Below are positions 47,343-57,234 of a DNA stretch of 64,000 bases, piece by piece. The stretch covers positions 7,912,447 to 7,976,446 of the forward strand of contig NC_023757.2 in assembly GCF_000499845.2 (NCBI RefSeq). Reading direction: 5' to 3'. The notes beneath the pieces were generated by a model that searched no databases, was not told where the DNA came from, and was given only the letters and a program-made list of their open reading frames with translations. The stretch comes from Phaseolus vulgaris (Eukaryota; Streptophyta; Magnoliopsida; Fabales; Fabaceae). Position numbers and translations under genes: made by a program. Numbering within the stretch: position 1 is the first letter of the stretch; each line of letters starts with the position of its first letter.

Positions 47343-48688
47343 TTGTAATTAAAAACAGCAAACACACAAAAACAGCAAACAAGTTAAAAATTAGCAAAAA
47401 CAGTGAGCTTTGACAATGAAACTGCCGAAGTGAAATGAGGCTGAAAAAGAGATCACTCTCAAAGAAATAATGTTCTTGCACCAATCTGATCTTGAGGCCT
47501 TGGAATCCTCAAATGAAATATGTCAAAGCAAGCACACCAATCTCAAGAGTAAACCACCACAAAACCAAAGAAACAATAAAGACAAACAAGAAAAGGTATA
47601 AGCAAGGAAAGGTAATTGCAAAAGGAATACTATATGTAAGAAAAACTCAAAGAGTAAGAATGAAAGACAATCAAGAAAATAAAGAACTCAATGAGAAAAG
47701 TAGGCACACAAAAGAATACTTAAGGAAAAGTTCTAGAGTAGATGAAGAAAACAAAAAAATTAGCTACTGGAAATTTTTTTTTTTTAAAAGGCAAACTGTG
47801 CTTGATATTCACTGATTTAACTGGAATGATGTAGAGCGAACTGGATTATGAAAATTAAACCACAGAAACTTCAAGATGTTAACTCAATAATGGCACTGGA
47901 ATCAATTAAAAACAGTAAGCCAATTGAGAGAAATAAATTTTTCAAACTTGCTGCCAGATTACCGTATTCTTTTCGGCAGAATTGTACACTTTTTTTATTT
48001 TATTTATCATTTTTTTTGTACTTCGAATTTTTGAATGATTCTTTTTTCTATTCTTTTCTAACACTTTGAATATCTCAAATCCAGAATTTCAGAATTTTCC
48101 AGTACGTAAATCAATTGCAATAAGGAAAAACAGTAAGCACTTTTTTCAGAAACAGAGGAATCCTAATAGGAATAAAAAACAGGATGATGAACTAACAAAG
48201 ACATAATAGAAAATGATGTATTGGAACTTGTATAGGTCTAGAATACAAGTATGAACTCAATTCTAAAAAGAAAATGCACAAAGGATCAACATCAATTCAG
48301 AAAATTATATGACACCAAAGCAAGAAACAATCAAAGCAATAAAAGTACTACTAGAAGTAATGACATATATGGAATAACATGACTAAGACAAAACTTGACA
48401 TGATTACAAAATTAAAAGACACATCACAAATTTTAACAACAAGTGAAAGGAAGCTTAAGGTAAACTCTAGGAAGGATAATGCCATTCCAAAAGAGCAACC
48501 ATACTCATAAGAAGAATGAGTGCCATAAACCTTTTCACAAACACTTGGTGTAAAAGAAAAACAGCAAGAAAACTCAAGCAAAAATCTAAAACAGAAACTT
48601 AAATTGCAAGAAATTAAAGAGCTCTTGAACTAAAGTGCACACAACTCAACAATTAAACAAGAATGAACCTAAGACTCATGATACCACA
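47343..48688 (-). other. Leader region of the inner CRM element
   Basis: About 1.35 kb of A-rich non-coding sequence between the primer-binding site (minus strand, 48675-48686) and gag. It shares words with the outer element's leader ('accacagaaacttcaa', 'cagtgagccaa'). Small frames here are not conserved between the two leaders. Confidence 0.7.
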
Positions 48689-49658
48689 TGATGTGATTCC
48701 AATAGCCACATAGAGAATGATTCTTGACATTCTTAGGAATCACCTTGAGCTGGACATTATAGAGGCACTTTTCTTAGAGTTGGATCATTGTTCTAAGACA
48801 AGAACTCACCAAAAACTAGTACCAAATCCCAAACTCATTTGGATGAACCAAATATTGTCAAATTGAATCAACAAAGAGAGTAAAAACTGGAATGACTGAA
48901 CAGAATTGAACAAGTATTCATATGAACCGATCAAAATAGAAATTAGAAACAAAACCAGAACATAGGTGCTGGAAAATAGAAAAACCGAACCAAAACAACT
49001 CAAGAATACAAGGCAACATGAACAATTGAAAAAGAAGAAAGGAAGGAGAAGAGAGTGCTCATGAAGATGGAAGAATGTTGGATGATCTCGCCACTAGAAG
49101 TGTGGAATGCTCCTAGATGAGAGTGATGCCGCCACTTGAGGACTCCAATGATCCATCAAGATAAGAATAGAGAAGAAGGCTCCAAAAGCTCTCCAAAGGT
49201 CACTCAAAATTTGAGTAGAGTTTTCTTAGATTAATTCCAATCTGAATTTTACAAAGAGAGCACCTCTATTTATAGCCTAAGGTGCTGAAAAAGCAAGCTA
49301 AAACAATTCAAAAATTCCCTCCCAAATCATTCTAGAACCGGCGCCTATTCTACTTCTACTTTGGCACCTCCTATTCTACTTCTACACCTACCTACTAATA
49401 CACCCCCCTAAAGCTCCTAACTAAAGCCTACAAGATGCTAAAACAAAAGAGGTTTCTAATGTTTTCCTCTAAGCACCTTCAACTAAAGAAATTACAAAAA
49501 GAGAAAATAAATGTCCTTTAGCTCCCAAAGCTTTGAACATGCTTCTTGTAATCCTTTGAGGTGGACTTTGACCTCCATGGGCGTCTTCTATTTGTGCCTC
49601 CACCTCGTCTTGATCTTGTTGATTGGCCTCCATGTCCTCTTGAGCTTGATCTCCATCA
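48689..49658 (-). repeat. 5' LTR of the inner CRM element
   Basis: 970 bp. Minus-strand TATAAATAGAGGTGC box at about 49264-49276 is the likely core promoter. Almost identical to the 3' LTR. Confidence 0.93.
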
Positions 49659-50710
49659 AACATGGTTCTCCTATTTGGGCATTGGGATGCTATATGACCT
49701 CTACCAAGACACTTAAAGCACTGGATATCTCTACTGCGGGGTTGTGAGGTAGACACATCTTTTCCTACACGTTTGGGAGTTTCTTTCGGTTTATCTTTTG
49801 AAATATTATCCTCCCTTTCTCTTCTATACTCTTTCTTGGGATAAGAGTTAGAGTAAGAACTCTCCTTGCGACTTGATCCTTTTCTCAAATTTTGTTGCTC
49901 AACTTTTATACAAAGTTGGATCAAGTCATTCAAGTCCCTATAGGGCAAGAGTTCCACTTTATCCCTTATCTCAAGATTGAGACCACTGAGGAACCTAGCT
50001 ATGGTGGTGGTTTCTTCCTCCCTAATAGAGGCTCTCATCATGTAAAGCTCCATCTTTTGCCTGTACTCCTCTACACTCATGTTCTTTTGTTGGAGTCTTT
50101 GGAGCTTGTCCATTAACTCTCTATTATAGTATGAAGGAATATGGCAATGTCTCAAGGCTCCCCTAAGGTCATTCCAATATTCTATGGGAGGGTCCTTGTG
50201 GAGGCGCCTATCTCTCTCTAGTGTTGTCCACCAATACATAGCATTCCCTTGGAAGCTTAAGGTGGCTAGGGGTACTTTCCTCTCTTCACTAACATGGTGG
50301 CAAGCAAAAAGTTGTTCTACCTTCATCTCCCAATCTAGATAGGTTTCAACATTTTCTTTCCCATAAAAATGAGGCAAGTCTACCCTAGTCTCCTTTGGGT
50401 GTTCCCTTCTAGTTCTTCTAGGTGGAGTTTGATAATAATCATTAATTCTCAGACTCCCCTCAGCATGTGACTCACTCGATGCATGTGATTTTTTTAAGTT
50501 TCTAATATATTCATCCTTTTCTTTCACAATTTTCAACTCCTCTTCTAACATAGCAAGATGAGCATCCCTTTCTTTTTTATCTTCTATGATTTGGGCCTCA
50601 TGTTGCAATTGTCTATGTGATAGTGATTGAAAGTCTTTGGCTAATTGTTTTAAAAGAGATTTTATATACTTTCTTTCACTTTCACTTGGACAAGAAGAAT
50701 GAGAAGACAT
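49469..50710 (-). CDS. Chimeric ORF: outer CRM gag fused to inner LTR-encoded pol tail
   Basis: Open from the MSSHSS start (50710; an in-frame ATG 11 codons earlier is also open) to 49469. Residues 1 to about 350 are the outer gag: coiled coil, SLRINDYYQTPPRRTRREHP, LPHFYGKENVETYLDWEMK core, and zinc knuckle CFKCLGRGHIASQC. After NRRTMF the frame crosses into the inner 5' LTR (49658) and reads [20 protein letters not shown], then [14 protein letters not shown] and [12 protein letters not shown] chose MSSHSS because the related gag at 59093 starts the same way. The fusion is a by-product of a same-orientation, in-frame insertion. Confidence 0.85.
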   Translation of the reverse strand: MSSHSSCPSESERKYIKSLLKQLAKDFQSLSHRQLQHEAQIIEDKKERDAHLAMLEEELKIVKEKDEYIRNLKKSHASSESHAEGSLRINDYYQTPPRRTRREHPKETRVDLPHFYGKENVETYLDWEMKVEQLFACHHVSEERKVPLATLSFQGNAMYWWTTLERDRRLHKDPPIEYWNDLRGALRHCHIPSYYNRELMDKLQRLQQKNMSVEEYRQKMELYMMRASIREEETTTIARFLSGLNLEIRDKVELLPYRDLNDLIQLCIKVEQQNLRKGSSRKESSYSNSYPKKEYRREREDNISKDKPKETPKRVGKDVSTSQPRSRDIQCFKCLGRGHIASQCPNRRTMFDGDQAQEDMEANQQDQDEVEAQIEDAHGGQSPPQRITRSMFKALGAKGHLFSLFVISLVEGA

Positions 50711-52487
50711 GTTGAAAGTTATGTGTTTGAAGCAATTTACCAAAAGAAAGATAGGTGGAGTACCGTAGGTAGATTCCCAGGAAAGGGAGGTGGACCCCTT
50801 GGATCACTTAAGTACCAAGCCTTTCCTAGCCGGATTCTAATCCACAATACTTTCACAAACCCTTCTCTAAGTAATTCACTTAGAGCACAATGAAAGATGA
50901 AAACAAAGTTTTATGCAAGAAAACAATGTAAAGCAATAAAACACACGAGAATATTGCTATCTAGAAAGCTTTAAAACTAGTCGAATCCTAAGGTGAGGCT
51001 TCTTAGCACTTTGGAACCTTGAAGACAAACTCACCGACTAAAACGTATTAATCCACTAATTAATCAAATTTATTGCAAATTACAACTCAAAGAAATAAAA
51101 TGAAATTAGGTCAACAATTTTTATTTTTATTTTATGCACAAAAATTAAAGTCCTATTCTTTGCACTCCTTCACTTGTAGCTCCTTTGTGCATATTTGTGT
51201 ATTTTTCAAGTGAGGTCCCTGCTTTGTCTCCTTAGGTTATTCAACCTTGAGTCTTTACTCCAACTCCCTTTTAGTGATATAGCTTTCACCAAAACAAAAT
51301 TTTAGCTCCACTACTCACCAAAACACTTTTTAGGTAAATTCCACCAAAGAGAGGTCAAACAAGTTTTAAAGCAACAAAACTCAAATTTTAAAATCAAGGA
51401 CTACTGCAAATGGAGTTGATATTTGACAAGACTTAAGAGTATTCAATAAAATTGAGAAGCAAAAAATTAAGGCACACAAGAAAAGGTTGCACACAAAGTA
51501 GAATCCTAGTGAATGGAACTAGAATAGATGAATAAAACCAAAACAGCACTACAGAATTTTTTGTGTGTAAATTTTTCACAACTTCCCAAATTTATGCTGG
51601 ACAGAATACTTCAAAATTGAGCTTGAAATTTTAACCACAGAAACTTCAATGTCTTAGCTCAAAATATGCGTTGGAATTTTACCAAAACAGTGAGCCAAAT
51701 AATTTTAATATTTTTTTCAAGATCACTGCCGCATCACCGTTTTTCCAGAGTCAGAATTTTTGCACTCTGTTCGTATTTCATTTTTCATTTTTTTTGTATT
51801 TTGAATTTTGATGTACTTTTTTTTTCACTTTTTCTCAACAGATAAAAATACTCAAATCCAAAATTTTAGAATTTTGCACCCACAGAATTAATTTCTGGGA
51901 AAGATTCCAGCCAGCACAGTAAGAGTGAAAACATAGAAATCCTAAACTGGAATTAGAAAACAACAAGGAAACTTCAAAAACACAATGGAAATTATAGGAA
52001 AAGAACTTGTATGGAACTAACATACAAGTATGAACTCAAATATGAAAATATAAAAGGCACCAAAGCTTCAAAAATAGAAATATAAGCTGCACTCAAAATC
52101 AAAATCAAGCAACCAAATCAACAATAAAAGGCACCACTAGGAATTTATGACATTGTAGGATGAACATGACTTTGACAAAACTTGTATGGATTCAAAAATA
52201 AAAAAAAGACTCAACCACAAACACTTTGTACCGATTAAAACATCAATAAGACTCAAATAAAATTAAAAACAAAACAGCCAACACAAAATAATCAATGGAA
52301 CCTAAAAACGGTTTAGAAGCTCAAGAACAATTTGAACCAATTTTAAAACAGCAACACAATTAAAATGACAAAAAAAAACAGCAAGACAATCAAGGCAAGA
52401 TGAACAACACGGATTTGAAGAAAACTCAAAAAAAATAAAATTAAGAGAACACTTATCTCTTGAAGAACCAAAGCTCTGGATACCAAA
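50711..52487 (-). other. Leader region and PBS of the outer CRM element
   Basis: About 1.8 kb of non-coding, A-rich sequence. The primer-binding site TTTGGTATCCAGAGC (minus strand) lies at about 52472-52487 directly after the 5' LTR. No conserved frame. Confidence 0.75.
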
Positions 52488-53166
52488 TGATGGGTTGATA
52501 CCAAAAGATGGGTTGTTCTTCTTGGAGATTTGAAAAGGGTGGTGGAAGCAATGGATGTGATGGATCAAGGAGGGCTCATATAGAGCTATGGGTTCCTTGT
52601 AGGTGCATGAAAGGTATGGAGAGTGATTGGTTGGGCCATATCACTTGGAGAAAGGTGGAGGTGAAGATCAAAGTGTCTAACCTAGAGAGACTAGACAAGG
52701 GAGTAGAAGCTTGCAATATTTGGCAGCAATTTACTCATAAAATTGATCTTATTAAAACATGAGCCAAGCACCCCATTATATAGGTTCAGGTGCCTTGGAG
52801 AACAAGGAGCAAGGGTAGGAAGGGGAATACACAAAAGAGCGGCTGCTAGGGTTTTGACTAAAGTCAATGTCGCACCCTAAGAGCAAAGTTCTAGAAGTTA
52901 GGTTAACTTCTTACCCTAAAAGGCTTTACTCAAGCTACAATGATAAGCACACCCCCCATTATGCTAAATGAACCCTATGCTACTGAAATTACAAATAAAG
53001 AAACTAGCTCTCATGGCTTGGGCTTTACTTCTTGTGGTCCTCTTTGAACATATAAAGAAACATTTCTTTGCCATCAGTAGTAGAATCCCAATCTTCTTGA
53101 ATCCTCTTTGCCATGGACCTAGTTGTTGGGCTTGAACTAGGGCCCAAGCTTGGGCCTCTTCCATCA
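52488..53166 (-). repeat. 5' LTR of the outer CRM element
   Basis: 679 bp. Retains the intact PTTRSMAKRIQ coding segment (about 53100-53130, minus strand). TATATAAT box at about 52774-52782 on the minus strand would drive element transcription. Its target duplication CCATC follows at 53167-53171. Confidence 0.92.
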
Positions 53167-53171
53167 CCATC

Positions 53172-53423
53172 ACTCACACTTGAAAAAGGAAAAAAAAAAC
53201 AAAAAAAAAAAACAAGCAAGAAAGGACAATCCGCCCAGTGCATAGAGAATGACCTAGCGGATTGAGTCCAGAGAACAAACCTCAAGAAAACACTTAAAAT
53301 GTTGAGTGCTCTGCCATGCGTTGACTGGATTGAGGCCAAAATAATTAAAGATATCTATTGTACAAAGATTTTAGTGAATCCAAATGGGCTGAGCGTAGAG
53401 AATCCTTCACCATGAAGAAAGAA
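53172..53423 (+). mobile_element. Non-coding LTR-type element, right part
   Basis: A diverged direct repeat of 36360-36610 ('aggacaatncgcnca.tgcata.agaatg', 'attaaagatatc', 'gaatccaaatgggctgagcg'). It ends abruptly at 'atgaagaaag', where the integrase remnant starts. It completes the element interrupted by the outer CRM insertion. Confidence 0.65.
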
Positions 53424-53510
53424 AATTTATAATCCTTATCATAAACTATACTAGTACGAAGTCCATGCATTTTAACTACTTCCTTGAAGAAGTGATTTGC
53501 AATATAGCTT
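53424..53510 (-). pseudogene. Gypsy integrase fragment, N-side half
   Basis: Minus strand reads YIANHFFKEVVKMHGLRTSI followed by VYDKDYKF, matching the [20 protein letters not shown] and VSDRDPKF segment of CRM integrases. The next expected residues (SHFWRTLW) are found at 36230 on the far side of the nest. Confidence 0.8.
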
Positions 53511-54027
53511 TTAAGTCTCTACCTCACCAACCATTATCATTTTTCCATTCATTTTTCTTCATCCATTTAACCCACACAATGCATCCATTAAACTGTAACA
53601 TATCAAAAATTACAAAGAGATGCATGAATTCAACATAAGACTACATCAGCAATGCTTCTGAAAATTGAAAGTGATGGAAATAAACCTTAAACAAAGGAAG
53701 ACAACAAGACCATAAGTGGTCTACTATGTGAAAATGCTTATCTAAAAAAGGTTCTATCCCAATTTTCTATAGGTGTGAAATTTGTATATCTTCTAGTAAG
53801 AAAGTAAAATAGACCCACTGATAAAATAGGGATAGGATATCAAGGGAAAGCAAGCCTCAAACTCATATAGATATACATACAACATCTTCTAGTAAATTTG
53901 ATTATAATGTTTCATCAAATGGAAATCCTAAAGAGGGGCTCCCAAGATATAATAACAAAAAATGATGCAAATTTGTATAGATACCTAAAAATTAATAATC
54001 CCTCTTATATATATACTCAATGGCAAA

Positions 54028-54118
54028 AATAAGAGTCCAACCTTGGTACCAAGATAGTGGATGCTCATGTCACATGATGAGAGAAAAGTCTATGTTTCAA
54101 GAATTGAGAAACAAACTA
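54028..54118 (+). pseudogene. Copia protease remnant
   Basis: Plus strand reads VQPWYQDSGCSCHMMREKSM followed by FQELRNKL. This matches the WYLDSGCSRHMTG-type active site of Tork/SIRE-like copia proteases, with the catalytic DSG triad kept. No integrase or RT follows. Confidence 0.7.
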
Positions 54119-54253
54119 GAAAGATAAATCATATTCAGAGGAAACCAACATGACAAGATAGTAGGATTTGGTCGGATAAAAATAATTTGAAATGAGTATG
54201 ATGGGAGGAATTAGATTCTTCATAAGATTGTAAGACAAAGAAATAGTTTGTCT

Positions 54254-54256
<3 letters not shown>

Positions 54257-54281
<25 letters not shown>
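54257..54281. repeat. (TA)n microsatellite
   Basis: An uninterrupted TA run of about 12 units followed by a short GA run. Confidence 0.9.
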
Positions 54282-54287
<6 letters not shown>

Positions 54288-54558
54288 TATATTTGATTTT
54301 TTTTATTATTTGATTTCACAATAAACTTAGTTTAAAATGGAAGAAAATGATTCGAATCTTAGTATAAACTTCACTACTATAATATTTCACATAATTAAGA
54401 TAATAGCTTTTTTTAAATTAATAAATTTTAAATTCAAAAGATATTTTCTTTATGGATTTTATATTGATTTAAAAAAACTATCGAATCTTCATATTTAATT
54501 CTCTAAAAAGTCAAAGTAGGATTTATAATAAATAATTATAAATTATATTTAAAGATGT

Positions 54559-55367
54559 CACTGGTGCAAAAACACAATGACTGCGGCTATTTTGAATATA
54601 TAAATGCGGCTATGTAGCCGCATTTATAAATATCATTTACAAGTGCGGCTATTTCATTTAGTCGCACTTGTATATGCTTCAGTAAATAAAAAAATAATAA
54701 ATATGTTCAAATGTAACCCACAATGTACGAATTATTTATAAATAATATACAAATTATAATACATAAGAAAATAAATTCAAAATATTAAAGAAAAATTCAA
54801 AAAATTTAAAACAGAACACTAACCTTGTATGTGAACCAACATTGGTGGTAAAGAGTGGTAGGAGAGCGCCAACAACGACGGCGGCAGCGGAAGCGGTGGC
54901 GGAGCAGCGATGGAGATGAGAATGTCAATGGAACAGTTCGACCACAATGCAAGGAGAAAAAACAAATATAAGAAAAACGAAAAAAATTTATACGTAGTGA
55001 AGATGCAGAGGAAGAAAGTGATTCAAGAAACTCACAATGACACAAATTAATGAAGATGTAGAGGAAGAGATGAACTGCAAGCGTACGCGAGCGCAAAAAC
55101 GGTAAAAACGAAAGGCAAAGTAGAAAAGAAAATATGAAAGTGGTGTGGTGCAATTCAAATTTTAGGATAAAAAATGATTTACAAGTGCGGATATTCAAAT
55201 AGCCGCATTTGTAAATAAAACGCTTTGATTTACAACTGCGGCTATACAAATAGTCGTATTTGTAAATCAAATTAATTTAAAAAATGCTACCGCGTTTTTA
55301 CGAATGCGTTTGAGCTCAAAACCGCATTTAATAAAGAGTATTTTTTTCATCATTTTGTACTATTGTG
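54559..55367. mobile_element. Non-autonomous CACTA element with CGGCTATT subterminal repeats
   Basis: Starts CACTGGTGCAAAAACACAAT; the right end on the other strand reads CACAATAGTACAAAATGATG. Between them are many copies of 'tgcggctatt' and 'aatagccgca' in both directions (54583-54675, 55184-55262), the subterminal repeat pattern of CACTA elements. The middle (54820-55160) is GC-richer and may be captured DNA; the frame 54806-55270 (minus) has no recognisable domain. A 3-bp target duplication is not clear. Confidence 0.75.
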
Positions 55368-56019
55368 TTGTCTTAGCATGGGTGGAAAACAATATAAAAC
55401 AATATTCATAGATGCAAAATAAGCATGTGAATCTAATGCAATTATGAAATAAGTGATAATAAATACATACTTAAATTAAATTGACATTGAGATATATGAA
55501 TTAATTTTAGTTTCTCTGTAGAGTTTTGTGTTTACTTCAAATATTTGTGTACATATGACAAGATAGTTATATAATGATAATTCTATTTCAAATAGTCCAA
55601 TAATAAAAATAATATTTTAATTATTAATTTAATAATAATTCACAAATAATTAATTAATTTAACATGGAATACATACATTACATATATATATATATATGAT
55701 ATAAAGAAGGTAAAAATAGTAAGGTAAATTGAATTATAATTAAAGTATAAGTTATAAGTAAAATAAATTTAAGAAATGAGTAACTATTTAAATAGATCAC
55801 TAAAAGATAAGTGTGTTGGTGGATGTTTTAAATTAAAATTTTCATATAACTAGTTATTGAAAATTTTATTGAATTTTGAATTTATGTATTAAATATCAAA
55901 TATTTATAATTGAGTTATATCTAGACATCGAGGAATCATGTACATAAAAGAATTTAATTAAAAAAAAATATTGATTCTAAAAAAATGAGTTGAACAAATC
56001 CAGCCCCTATTTCTTGGTA
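55368..56019. other. AT-rich intergenic DNA
   Basis: No gene or recognisable element. It includes a short TA run near 55683. Confidence 0.6.
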
Positions 56020-56231
56020 AGATTATTACAGTATACATATCTTTTTAATATTTTGATATTGATACTCGTCTAATTAAAAAACAATAAATTATAAAATTAT
56101 GCTAAAATGAACTTCATCTATTTTGTAATTAGAAAAATCTTATCCAACAAGCTCTGATTCCTTTTTGACAAAACTAAATAATATAAATTTATTAATATTA
56201 GTTTAGTATAGCTTGTTCTGAATTTTTAAAA

Positions 56232-56304
56232 GGGGATGTAGCTCAAATGGTAGAGCGCTCGCTTTGCATGCGAGAGGTACAGGGTTCGATCCCCTGCATC
56301 TCCA
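56232..56304 (+). tRNA. tRNA-Ala(TGC)
   Basis: 73 nt with all arms. Acceptor GGGGATG pairs with CATCTCC and contains the G3-T70 pair that marks alanine tRNAs. D arm GCTC/GAGC, anticodon stem CTCGC/GCGAG with loop TTTGCAT (anticodon TGC), T arm CAGGG TTCGATC CCCTG, discriminator A. A box (TAGCTCAAATGG) and B box (GGTTCGATCCC) are intact. No intron. A T6 terminator follows at once. Confidence 0.97.
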
Positions 56305-56310
56305 TTTTTT
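56305..56310 (+). terminator. Pol III terminator of tRNA-Ala
   Basis: Six T residues directly after the discriminator base, the usual RNA polymerase III stop signal. Confidence 0.85.
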
Positions 56311-56545
56311 GTTTTAATTTAGGTTTTTTCAAACTATAATCACAAATATCTTACATCTCCCAATATAGTCTTCTTCTTATTTTTATTTTTTAACACTTTA
56401 TTATTTTAGTACAAAATGTCAAATAAAAAAATATAAATCATATTTAAAAAAAAATTAAAGGGTTTTGTAATGCCTTAGCTTCTAAAATTTCTCAACACGG
56501 CCTTGGTTTTTTATCAAGAAAAAAAGCAAAAAAGTCAGACCTTGT

Positions 56546-57234
56546 GATGGAAGAGGGCCAAGCACAACCTCACAAGAAAGACAAGAGCCAAGACATGAGC
56601 ATCCAAAGCCAAACCAAGAGCATCTAGGGCTAAGGGAGGAGCGTCTAGGCCAAAGGGGAGGAGCGTCTAGGCCAAAGGGGAGGAGCGTCTAGGACCAATT
56701 GCTAGGTCCATAGGCCAAGCGAATCCATGAAGATTTGTATATGCTACATGAAGGCCCATTAAGGGTAGCTTAGTATTAGTGTAGTGTAAATAGCATAAAC
56801 TTGATTCCATGAGACTTGACCTAGATTTGCTAAAGATTTGGTCACGTTCTAGAAGGATTCTCCACTAGGCCGGCCATGTGCCATGTGATGTAATTTGCAT
56901 TTCATTTTTGTTTAGCATTAGGGTTGCATTATGGTCCTCCTTAGCCTATAAAAGGAGGAGCCAACACCTTGTATTTTGAAGACTATTTTGAGTAATGAAA
57001 TGCTGCCCAAGTGTCATTCAAATTGCTCCCTTGCCAAATTCTCTCTAGAATTAGGTATTTAGTCTTCAACCTTCACTCTCAAATGGAGATGGCCGAACCA
57101 CTCCAACCCTCACTACTCCTCATGCACCTTCAAGGCACCCATACTTCCTAGGAAGGCCTTGTTCCACTCTCCTCCACTAAGCTTCCGCAACCATCATCAT
57201 CAAAATCAAAGAAGAGCTCATAGGAATGTCATCA
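56546..57234 (+). repeat. 5' LTR of the truncated CRM-like element
   Basis: 689 bp, TG...CA (ends gtcatca). A core promoter box CCTATAAAAGG is at about 56945-56955. Near its start it contains a 22-bp tandem repeat (about three units of gcgtctaggccaaaggggagga, 56641-56695). Confidence 0.85.

Larger units (their letters stand above)
41933..49658 (-). mobile_element. Inner CRM-clade Ty3/gypsy element (7.7 kb), young
   Basis: Minus strand, inserted between gag and protease of the outer element. LTRs 41933-42902 and 48689-49658 are both 970 bp and differ by only about eight substitutions by eye. Target duplication is atcat (41928-41932) against aacat (49659-49663), one mismatch. A primer-binding site TGGTATCATGAG follows the 5' LTR after two bases; the polypurine tract CTCGGGGAGTA abuts the 3' LTR. 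Gag and pol are recognisable end to end with only a few breaks. Confidence 0.93.
37809..53166 (-). mobile_element. Outer CRM-clade Ty3/gypsy element (15.4 kb with its guest)
   Basis: Minus strand. LTRs 37809-38475 (3') and 52488-53166 (5') begin TGATGGAAGAGG and end CAACCCATCA. Target duplication CCATC (37804-37808 and 53167-53171) is perfect. The primer-binding site follows the 5' LTR (TTTGGTATCCAGAGC on the minus strand) and a polypurine tract AGAGGGAGGGGA abuts the 3' LTR. Coding order is gag, protease, RT, RNase H, integrase and a pol tail in the LTR. Without the nested guest (41933-49658) it is about 7.6 kb. Integrase sequence and the LTR-encoded tail point to the CRM chromovirus clade. 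Confidence 0.92.
53511..54558. other. Intergenic DNA with a copia protease scrap
   Basis: No intact gene. It contains the protease remnant at 54028-54118 and a TA microsatellite (54257-54281). The sequence before 54028 may be decayed copia gag but is not readable. Confidence 0.55.
56020..56545 (+). repeat. tRNA-Ala block, copy 1
   Basis: A segment with the tRNA-Ala gene and flanks. Its part from 56168 to 56545 recurs at 60181-60566 in direct orientation. Its part from 56020 to 56304 recurs inverted at 35069-35352. Confidence 0.9.

Noticed and set aside
47492..47815. 107-codon plus-strand frame
   Set aside because: Lies antisense in the non-coding leader of the inner CRM element, is A/K-rich and is not conserved in the outer element's leader.
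54806..55270. 154-codon minus-strand open frame
   Set aside because: Lies inside a CACTA-type element, covers its subterminal repeats and has no recognisable protein features.
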